Assembly (NCBI GenBank): GCA_003663055.1
Contig: QMZF01000098.1
Coordinates: 1 to 5,499 of the forward strand
DNA length: 5,499 bases
Direction of reading: 5' to 3'
From: Archaeoglobales archaeon
GTDB taxonomy: Archaea; Halobacteriota; Archaeoglobi; Archaeoglobales; Archaeoglobaceae
Within the stretch, counting starts at the first letter, position 1; every line of letters starts with the position of its first letter. Position numbers and translations under genes: made by a program. Of this stretch, positions 1 through 3,990 are shown in pieces. The notes below the pieces were generated by a model. That model had not been told where the DNA came from and did not search any database. It worked only from the letters and a program-made list of their open reading frames with translations.

Positions 1-542
1 AGCTTCCCTTCACATCTCTGAGCGTGGAGCTTTGTTCCATCAGCTGAAACAAAGCTGTCGTATTCAAACGATTCTTTTTCCCCTTCCATTCCAAGCTCCT
101 GCACCCTTCTCCATATCGTGAGATGTGAAGGAGAATCTGTTATTCTCTCAAGCTTCTGCCTTGATTCCTTTAGCATCGATAAAGCGTAATCGACGGCTAT
201 TGCTGCTATGTCTGGCTGGTAATTCCTTCTCTCATCGAATTCTATCAGGTTATAGAGAGGGCAGAAGGTTTTCCAGTCGATTTTTCCTTGACTCTTGCAA
301 TTAAGGTTGTCTTTCCAAGCTGCGTTACAATCGTTCTCTTCTCTTTTTGATGCTTTTGGTATTCATTTTTTGCCGTATCCTTTCTGCATTGAGGAGATCA
401 GAACGCTATCTATTTCCTCCAGAACTCTTAAAATTGCAGCTTCAATTCCTTTTAAAGCAGATGTCAACTCCTGAATGGGAATCTTTTTATTCTCTGGGAT
501 GTCTATTGTTACCTGTAAGGGTATTTCTATCTGGAGCCGCAT
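1..542 (-). pseudogene. Decayed transposase, N-terminal part (cut by window edge)
   Basis: Reading the minus strand from an ATG at 542 gives a start MRLQIEIPLQVTIDIP, then an in-frame TGA at 363-365 after a run of six A. A shift to the +1 frame continues with EYQKHQKEKRTIVTQLGKTT, and a second shift near 267-273 returns to the first frame with FCPLYNLIEFDERRNYQPDI. From there the frame stays open to the window edge, including HLTIWRRVQELG and SADGTKLH. A helical N-terminus, a short Lys/Arg-rich beta segment and then an Asp-Gly-Thr motif, which may carry the first acidic residue of a DDE catalytic triad (Asp at 39-41), resemble ISLre2/ISH6-like transposases. The exact family is uncertain. No SD precedes the start. 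The C-terminal half and far IS end lie outside the window, so terminal repeats cannot be checked. Two compensating frameshifts argue for a dead element. A plus-strand reading of this stretch gives no recognisable protein. Confidence 0.6.
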
Positions 543-563
543 GGTGGGAATAAATCCCTGCCC

Positions 564-573
564 TTTTTAATTT
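564..573 (-). promoter_or_regulatory. TATA-like box for the transposase remnant
   Basis: On the minus strand this reads AAATTAAAAA and lies 22-31 bases before the ATG at 542. With no SD in front of that ATG, the spacing fits a leaderless archaeal transcript. Placement rests on spacing and composition only. Confidence 0.35.
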
Positions 574-624
574 CCAAGGAAGATGTAACGGCACCAAAAT
601 TTCTCAGGTTGTTCAGATGAGTTA

Positions 625-659
625 CTTACAACATCACTTAAATAGCTCTGAGATGTAAG
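625..659. repeat. Inverted repeat bracketing the thioesterase promoter
   Basis: CTTACA at 625-630 and TGTAAG at 654-659 are perfect inverted arms, about 29 bases centre to centre. The TATA-like box at 637-644 lies almost midway between them. The wider word AGATGTAA at 651-658 also occurs at 581-588. The arrangement could be an operator pair for a dimeric regulator acting on this promoter. Six-base arms are short, so chance is possible. Confidence 0.3.
637..644 (+). promoter_or_regulatory. TATA-like box for the thioesterase-acetyltransferase unit
   Basis: CTTAAATA is centred about 25 bases before the ATG at 666, the usual distance from an archaeal TATA box to the transcription start. No good SD sits before that ATG, so the message is probably leaderless. 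This box would drive both the thioesterase and the overlapping acetyltransferase gene. Confidence 0.5.
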
Positions 660-665
660 CAGGAC

Positions 666-1052
666 ATGGGTCTCTTTGAGGAGCTCAGCAAGGACAGATT
701 CAGGGAGTTCCTCGGAGCAGAAATTTTAGAAATTTCCGAGGGATATGCAAGAGTTAAGGGATCGGTCAGAAAAGAATATTTGAACTTCCACGGGACAGCT
801 CATGGCTCATACATAATGGCTTTAGCAGACTTTGCCTTTGCTCTTGCTGCAAACTCAGATAACATCAGGAGAGTTGCTGTTTCAATCAGAATAGACTTTT
901 ACAAACCAGCTTACGAAGGTGATGAGCTTATAGCAGAGGCTAAAATTATTCACGGCAGAAAATTAGTTTTCTGCGAGCTTAAAGTTAAGAGGGGAGATGA
1001 TATAATCGCTAAGGGAGAGGCGATTGCGTATGGGAAAGACAGAATTCACTAA
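666..1052 (+). CDS. PaaI-like hotdog-fold acyl-CoA thioesterase
   Basis: This 128-residue protein is a single hotdog domain, the usual length for the PaaI/4HBT thioesterase family, which hydrolyses acyl-CoA thioesters in the cytoplasm and usually works as a tetramer. The signature runs from residue 40: Asn40, His42-Gly43, His46-Gly47, then LADFAFALAANS with Asp55 at the position of the catalytic Asp in PaaI. The second Gly of the usual HGG is Ser48 here. The beta strands after it (VAVSIRIDFYKPAYEGD, residues 70-86) match the family core. The start is the first ATG and lies 25 bases after a TATA-like box, consistent with leaderless initiation. The gene overlaps the following acetyltransferase gene by 23 bases, so the two are co-transcribed. 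Substrate unknown: phenylacetyl-CoA or another aromatic or branched acyl-CoA is plausible, but nothing in the neighbourhood fixes it. Confidence 0.9.
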   Translation: MGLFEELSKDRFREFLGAEILEISEGYARVKGSVRKEYLNFHGTAHGSYIMALADFAFALAANSDNIRRVAVSIRIDFYKPAYEGDELIAEAKIIHGRKLVFCELKVKRGDDIIAKGEAIAYGKDRIH

Positions 1053-1524
1053 GCTTTCAGATGAAAACAAGATGGAAATATTCAAAGTAATTAATGAGGC
1101 TGCTAAGAAGTACAAAAACAGAATTCCCGATGATTGCTATTCCGAGCCGTACATGCCTTTAAGCAAGCTTGAGGAGGAAATGCGGAAGATGCACTTCTAC
1201 GGATACTGTATTAAGGATGAACTCGTTGGTGTTGTTGGACTCCAGTATCTATCAGACTACGATGTGTTTTTAATTCGTCATCTCTACGTATTGCCTGAAT
1301 TCCAGCGCAGAGGCATTGGAACCAAACTACTTAAATTTGGAATTGCGAAATCCCCTTCATCAAAAATTTACGTTGGAACGTGGAAAGCTGCACACTGGGC
1401 AATCCGTTTTTACGAGAAGAACGGCTTTGAAAATCTTGGAAATGACAGGGAGTTGATGAAAAAATACTGGGATGTTCCAGAAAGACAGATTGAGGAGTCT
1501 GTCGTTCTTAAATATAGGGGTTGA
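1030..1524 (+). CDS. GNAT-family N-acetyltransferase
   Basis: The 164-residue protein is a single GNAT domain that transfers an acyl group, usually acetyl, from CoA to an amine. Visible motifs are the beta strand LVGVVGLQYL (65-74), motif A with IRHLYVLPEFQRRGIG (82-97) containing the acetyl-CoA pyrophosphate loop Q-R-R-G-I-G at 92-97, and motif B with FYEKNGF (127-133), in which the Tyr is the usual general acid position. I chose the ATG at 1030 because GGGAGAGG at 1013-1020 gives a good SD nine bases ahead; a TTG at 1024 is in frame but sits only three bases from it. The start lies inside the thioesterase gene (23-base overlap), implying translational coupling. Acceptor unknown: protein N-terminus, small amine or antibiotic-like molecule are all possible. 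The pairing of two CoA-using enzymes may be functional or incidental. The 3' end faces the broken minus-strand genes with a 14-base gap and no visible terminator. Confidence 0.9.
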   Translation: MGKTEFTKLSDENKMEIFKVINEAAKKYKNRIPDDCYSEPYMPLSKLEEEMRKMHFYGYCIKDELVGVVGLQYLSDYDVFLIRHLYVLPEFQRRGIGTKLLKFGIAKSPSSKIYVGTWKAAHWAIRFYEKNGFENLGNDRELMKKYWDVPERQIEESVVLKYRG

Positions 1525-1538
1525 GTGTTCTCAGAGAG

Positions 1539-1670
1539 TTACCACGTCGGCTTTTCCAGCCTTGGCTCATCTGCCGCGATAATTATCTCAAATCCCTTTT
1601 GCCATTAGCTTTTTCACATTTTCCTCAATAAAACCGGGCTCTCTGTAAGCTATCAGAACTAAGACTTCAT
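1539..1670 (-). pseudogene. Remnant of a family 2-like glycosyltransferase N-terminus
   Basis: Downstream of the regulator remnant the minus strand encodes EVLVLIAYREPGFIEENVKK, then LMAKG, and after a shift of frame FEIIIAADEPRLEKPTW followed by TAA at 1539-1541. A strand ending in a Tyr-x-Glu-Pro turn, a helix, and a second strand ending in Ala-Asp-Glu is how GT-A glycosyltransferases (family 2) begin, and the Asp would be part of the nucleotide-sugar pocket. A probable original ATG at 1670 overlaps the regulator's stop in an ATGA arrangement, which suggests past translational coupling. That ATG is now out of frame with the body by one base. Only about 44 codons of an expected 250 or more survive, so the gene is truncated just short of the acetyltransferase stop. 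Family assignment is tentative because so little remains. Confidence 0.45.
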
Positions 1671-1977
1671 TCGATCAGCTCTTCCAAGTTTTCGATCTCT
1701 TTTATTATCTTTGATTTTAATTTCCTCAAAACGTTTATCGGATTTTCAGCCTTGTAAACGTATCCTATCACCCCTTTTTGACTATCTCTCTTTATAATTC
1801 CCTTTTGGCTCAAATCCTTCAGCCTATCCCTTACGATCTTGGATAAACCCAGCTCCTTTGCAATCTCGCTTACCTCATTTCTCCTTTTTCTAAAAGCAAG
1901 GAGTATATCTTCGCATCTGACGGCTCGAACTTCATATTTTCTAGGATCTTCCCGATGTCAAGTATTATGTTCCCCAT
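1667..1977 (-). pseudogene. TrmB-like winged-helix transcription regulator, frameshifted
   Basis: From ATG 1977 the frame reads MGNIILDIGKILENMKFEPS and DAKIYSLLLEKGEMR, then hits TAA at 1870-1872. A one-base shift there restores VSEIAKELGLSKIVRDRLKD, LSQKGIIKRDSQKGVIGYVY and a charged tail KLKSKIIKEIENLEELIE to the TGA at 1667-1669. The repaired product of about 103 residues is one winged-helix domain with a short C-terminal helix. The pattern of a helix with AKIYSLLLEKGE followed by VSEIAKELGLS is characteristic of TrmB-type sugar-responsive regulators and related small archaeal HTH proteins. A GGTGAG SD lies five bases before the ATG. The gene sits between two glycosyltransferase remnants, so it may have regulated their sugar or glycan pathway (inference). 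It lacks the sugar-binding domain of full-length TrmB. The frameshift separates the N-terminal helix from the recognition helix, so it is probably non-functional. Confidence 0.65.
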
Positions 1978-2648
1978 GGAACTCACCATCAGAACTTCGA
2001 GATAAAGATTTTCTATTCTTTTCGCCACGACTTCCCACGAGTATTCCTTTCAACAAATTTTTTCCCCTCCCTCCCAAGTTTTCGTATTCTGGTCTGAATC
2101 CGAAAGAAGACTTGCAAGGTTTTTGGAAATTCCCACAAGCTTGTGGTTATTCCATCACTTCTGATTATTTCTGGTAAAGCTCCAGCCTTTGTCGCAACCA
2201 CGGGAGTAGCACAGGCGAGAGATTCAATCGCTGTTATGCCAAAGGATTCCATTGTTAAGGACGGCATGAGAAATAGATCTGCATAGTTGTAGAGTTCTGG
2301 AAGATTTGAATCTGGAACGAAGCCCAGAACCTTGACGTTCTTGCATAAGCTACCTTGAAGCTTTAGCAGTGGCAGCATAAACATTTCGACCTTTCCTGCT
2401 ATGATCAATTCAGCATCGTGCTCTTTCAGACATTTGGAAAGCAAAGGGATGAAGAATTGTACACCCTTTCACGCAGAAAGTCTGCCGATGTGCAGCAAAG
2501 TGTGAAAGCATGTGCACGATGTCGGGTCTTGCGTTCATGCTTTCGATGTTGTTGCTCAGAATGACCTCATGCCTTAAAAACCTGAATTCAATCATGTGCG
2601 TATTTATCCTCCAGTATCATAAAATTCGCTTAGCATCAGAACCTTCAT
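1978..2648 (-). pseudogene. Family 4 glycosyltransferase, heavily degraded
   Basis: From ATG 2648 the frame gives MKVLMLSEFYDTGG, the typical GT4 start with its Gly-Gly loop, then a TAA at 2604-2606. One base out of frame it continues INTHMIEFRFLRHEVILSNN. Further on come LLHIGRLSA, a TGA at 2469-2471, and KGVQFFIPLLSKCLKEHDAE. The longest open stretch follows (AELIIAGKV, VKVLGFVPDSNLPELYNYAD, ESFGITAIESLACATPVV). This is the conserved nucleotide-sugar-binding C-terminal Rossmann domain, including the E-x7-E motif (ESFGITAIE). The tail needs three more frame changes between about 2140 and 2040 to read ISKNLASLLSDSDQNTK, LGREGKKFVER and YSWEVVAKRIENLYLEVL. Family members run to roughly 350 residues; here the middle of the N-terminal domain also seems missing near 2560-2590. 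An intact enzyme would transfer sugars from NDP-sugars to a cell-surface glycan or lipid. Family is secure; loss of function is nearly so. Confidence 0.8.
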
Positions 2649-2661
2649 GCGATCACTCAAA

Positions 2662-2691
2662 ATATGAACTCATTTGTTCCCATATATGAAC
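2662..2691 (+). repeat. Direct repeat ATATGAAC in a divergent intergenic region
   Basis: ATATGAAC occurs at 2662-2669 and again at 2684-2691, exactly 22 bases apart (about two helical turns), with the inverted half GTTC between them at 2676-2679. The pair lies in the 89-base gap between the divergent glycosyltransferase remnant and the 59-residue gene, where a regulator could touch both promoters. Confidence 0.3.
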
Positions 2692-2701
2692 CGAAAAGAG
2701 C

Positions 2702-2711
2702 ATATATCTTA
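2702..2711 (+). promoter_or_regulatory. TATA-like box for the 59-residue gene and possibly the operon
   Basis: ATATATCTTA lies 27-36 bases before the ATG at 2738, placing a transcription start just ahead of the GGTGAG SD at 2729-2734. This is the best TATA candidate on the plus strand before the operon, so it may serve the genes that follow as well. Confidence 0.4.
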
Positions 2712-2737
2712 TAGTCCTTTCGTAGTATGGTGAGAAC

Positions 2738-2917
2738 ATGAAGGAGATAAGAATCAGAATCCCAACTCCAGATGACCTCCTCTGCGGAGAGTTTGGAAAA
2801 CACATTCTGAAAGCATACAAGGAATTCCTGCTTGCTATGGCAAGCATTCCTCGCAGGCATGTGAAGAGGATAGAAGAACTTGAAAAGCGGATCGAAGAGA
2901 GAAAGGGAGAAGGCTGA
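2738..2917 (+). CDS. Small conserved-looking protein of unknown function (59 aa)
   Basis: An open frame of 59 codons starts at ATG 2738, preceded by GGTGAG (2729-2734) four bases away and a TATA-like box further up. The protein begins with a short beta-like stretch MKEIRIRIPTPDDL. A helix GKHILKAYKEFLLAMASI follows (20-37), and a strongly charged helix RHVKRIEELEKRIEERKG (39-57) ends the protein and should form a coiled coil. There are no membrane segments; Cys15 is the only cysteine. Composition and codon use match the neighbouring genes, which supports it being real despite its size. It resembles in style the short helical proteins common in Archaeoglobales, but I cannot name a family. It stands 26 bases before the HEAT-repeat gene in the same direction, so it may be the first gene of that unit or an independent gene. 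Function unknown; a small dimeric helical adaptor is one guess. Confidence 0.65.
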   Translation: MKEIRIRIPTPDDLLCGEFGKHILKAYKEFLLAMASIPRRHVKRIEELEKRIEERKGEG

Positions 2918-2923
2918 TTGTTA

Positions 2924-2929
2924 TTTTTT
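2924..2929 (+). terminator. T-run between the 59-residue gene and the HEAT-repeat gene
   Basis: Six consecutive T in a very AT-rich stretch (TTATTTTTTAATTTA from 2921) follow the stop at 2917. Archaeal RNA polymerase can terminate at such T-runs without a hairpin. It is too close to the next ATG (2944) to act as that gene's TATA box, so partial termination with read-through is the likeliest role. Confidence 0.3.
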
Positions 2930-2943
2930 AATTTAGTGAGAGA

Positions 2944-3399
2944 ATGATCGTCGGCGAAATCGTAAGCAGGCTGTTCAAACCGAACATAGAAAGGCTAAAG
3001 GCGAGATGGGATGTTGATGGGTTAATAAACGCTTTGAATCACAGAGATTACAGAATCAGAAAGAAAGCAGCGGAATCTCTGGGGGAGATGAAAGCTAAGG
3101 AAGCTGTGGATGCACTAATCAAAACTCTGAAAGATGAGAATTCTGAGGTCAGAAAAGCTGCCGCTTATGCTCTTGGCAGAATTGGAGATGAAAAAGCAAT
3201 AAAGCCACTTGTTGAGGCTTTGAAGGATGAAAGTCTTGACGTCAGATTTGAAGCTGCAAAGTCACTTAAGGAGATAAGTTACAAAAAAGCAGCTGAGTTA
3301 CCGAAGCTCGTTTCCGACGCGCTAAACATTTCCAGAGATGAAGCTTTTAGGATTCTGGAAAATATCAGAGCGGGAAAGTTTGACTTTCTCAGGAGGTGA
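2944..3399 (+). CDS. HEAT-repeat protein (PBS lyase-type repeats)
   Basis: The 151-residue protein contains three helical repeats of about 31 residues: roughly 24-50, 51-82 and 83-112. Each has the pattern of a first helix (VDALIKTLKD), an Asp/Arg turn (NSEVRKAAAYALGRIGD) and a second Ala-rich helix, as in PBS lyase HEAT-like repeats. A basic N-terminal helix (residues 4-22) and a C-terminal helical part (115-151, ending RAGKFDFLRR) flank them. Such proteins are cytoplasmic scaffolds that bind partner proteins; some bacterial relatives attach bilins, but the short repeat stack here shows no catalytic signature. Only a weak SD (GTGAG, 2936-2940) precedes the ATG, and no other Met occurs before residue 49, so the start is fairly firm. 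The stop codon lies inside the strong SD of the next gene, showing an operon with the small proteins and the radical SAM enzyme. A role as scaffold for that enzyme is inferred from context. Confidence 0.88.
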   Translation: MIVGEIVSRLFKPNIERLKARWDVDGLINALNHRDYRIRKKAAESLGEMKAKEAVDALIKTLKDENSEVRKAAAYALGRIGDEKAIKPLVEALKDESLDVRFEAAKSLKEISYKKAAELPKLVSDALNISRDEAFRILENIRAGKFDFLRR

Positions 3400-3400
3400 G
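3391..3400 (+). promoter_or_regulatory. Strong ribosome binding site overlapping the HEAT gene stop
   Basis: AGGAGGTGAG is a near-perfect match to the archaeal 16S 3' end and includes the TGA stop of the HEAT-repeat gene (3397-3399). It fixes the next start at ATG 3404 rather than any upstream in-frame Met, and implies coupled translation. Confidence 0.75.
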
Positions 3401-3403
3401 GGC

Positions 3404-3658
3404 ATGAATCCAGTTACGCTGCTCAGTCTGATAGCTACCAATCCTTTATCCAAGAGAGCAATAAAAAAGCTCCTCGAAAAAGATGGTGAAACTTTAAGGC
3501 TGGATAAACTGCTAAAAGCTTATGGGGGTGGAGAAGATGAGTTGAAGGAGAAGCTGAGAGACGCTTACTGGCGTCGTTTTACGAGCGTTTTGCAAGGCAT
3601 CGCCGACTTCGGAATTCGTAAGCCTCAGATCCCGGATGTGTTGTTGCTGCCCGATTAG
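3404..3658 (+). CDS. Small protein of unknown function in the radical SAM operon (84 aa)
   Basis: The 84-residue product starts at ATG 3404 directly behind a near-perfect SD, and an in-frame Met at 3338 is rejected because it lies inside the HEAT gene and lacks an SD. The sequence is mostly helical: a mildly hydrophobic N-terminal helix MNPVTLLSLIATNPLSKR (1-18), a Lys-rich segment (19-40), a GGGEDE turn (41-46), an amphipathic helix with DAYWRRFTSVLQGIADFG (53-70) and a Pro-rich hydrophobic tail IPDVLLLPD (76-84). There are no cysteines, and the N-terminal hydrophobic stretch is too short and broken for a clear membrane segment. It has no domain I can name. Its stop codon is one base into the next gene's SD, so it belongs to the same translated unit as the four-cysteine protein and the radical SAM enzyme. 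An accessory subunit is the simplest guess. Confidence 0.8.
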   Translation: MNPVTLLSLIATNPLSKRAIKKLLEKDGETLRLDKLLKAYGGGEDELKEKLRDAYWRRFTSVLQGIADFGIRKPQIPDVLLLPD

Positions 3659-3667
3659 GAGGTGATT
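3657..3667 (+). promoter_or_regulatory. Strong ribosome binding site deciding the four-cysteine protein start
   Basis: AGGAGGTGATT overlaps the preceding TAG stop (3656-3658) and lies three bases before ATG 3671. A GTG at 3662 is in frame but is part of this SD itself, so the ATG is the true start. Confidence 0.75.
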
Positions 3668-3670
3668 GAA

Positions 3671-3976
3671 ATGGAAGAAGTTGTTGGCGGGTTTTTGGGA
3701 GATGTCATTGCTCGCCGTATGATTGAAAAGTTTGGTGACGGCTTTGAAGGTTTGAAGAAATCCTTGGAGTACTTGTTTTCCTGGGAGAAGAATTTCAAGC
3801 TTGAAATAGAAGGAAACAGCATAATATCCTCCGGGCTATGCCCCATCAAAAGATTCTATCCAAAATATTGCGAGAAGGGCTGTTTAGCATTTGCAGAGAA
3901 ATTCGCTGAACACTTTAAAGCCAAGGTTGAGAGAATATCGCTTGAGCCATGCACGTTCAGGTTTACTTTTAGCTAA
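3671..3976 (+). CDS. Small four-cysteine protein, possible metal or cofactor binder
   Basis: This 101-residue protein has an acidic helical N-terminal half (MEEVVGGFLGDVIARRMIEK, 1-20, then FGDGFEGLKKSLEYL) and a C-terminal half with all four cysteines: Cys57 in GLCPIK, Cys67 and Cys71 in YCEKGC, and Cys94 in LEPCTFRF. An alternation of Cys-Pro, C-x3-C, a helix (LAFAEKFAEHF, 72-82), a strand (KAKVERISL) and a final Cys-x-F-x-F is reminiscent of the C-terminal parts of V4R and ATC-hydrolase-like domains, where cysteines bind metal or shape a small-ligand pocket. That likeness is by eye and weak. The start is set by a perfect SD. It sits 14 bases before the radical SAM gene and follows the 84-residue gene without a gap. 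A role in delivering or holding a metal, cofactor or substrate for the radical SAM enzyme is inferred. Four cysteines in 101 residues is notable for a cytoplasmic protein. Confidence 0.82.
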   Translation: MEEVVGGFLGDVIARRMIEKFGDGFEGLKKSLEYLFSWEKNFKLEIEGNSIISSGLCPIKRFYPKYCEKGCLAFAEKFAEHFKAKVERISLEPCTFRFTFS

Positions 3977-3985
3977 CTTATAATA
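3977..3985 (+). promoter_or_regulatory. TATA-like box in the 14-base gap before the radical SAM gene
   Basis: CTTATAATA is centred about 25 bases before the in-frame ATG at 4006 but only about 10 before the ATG at 3991. If used, it would make a leaderless message starting at 4006, giving the enzyme its own promoter inside the operon. Confidence 0.35.
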
Positions 3986-3990
3986 CAACG

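Noticed and set aside
8..130. Ten-base inverted repeat CTTCACATCT (8-17) / AGATGTGAAG (121-130)
   Set aside because: Both arms lie within the transposase reading frame and encode ordinary residues, about 100 bases apart; no sign of an IS end or hairpin function.
347..553. 68-codon plus-strand open frame
   Set aside because: It is antisense to the transposase remnant, has no SD or TATA in place, and its protein has no recognisable composition or motif.
1839..2177. 112-codon plus-strand open frame
   Set aside because: It lies opposite the regulator and GT4 remnants and is rich in Ser/Phe/Pro as expected of antisense reading.
2410..2595. 61-codon minus-strand frame as an independent gene
   Set aside because: It is one frame of the broken GT4 gene; its protein content aligns with GT4 motifs only when joined to neighbouring frames.
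2653..2860. Two overlapping minus-strand frames of 64 and 67 codons
   Set aside because: They are antisense to the 59-residue gene and its promoter, have no initiation signals, and the plus-strand frame explains the coding character.
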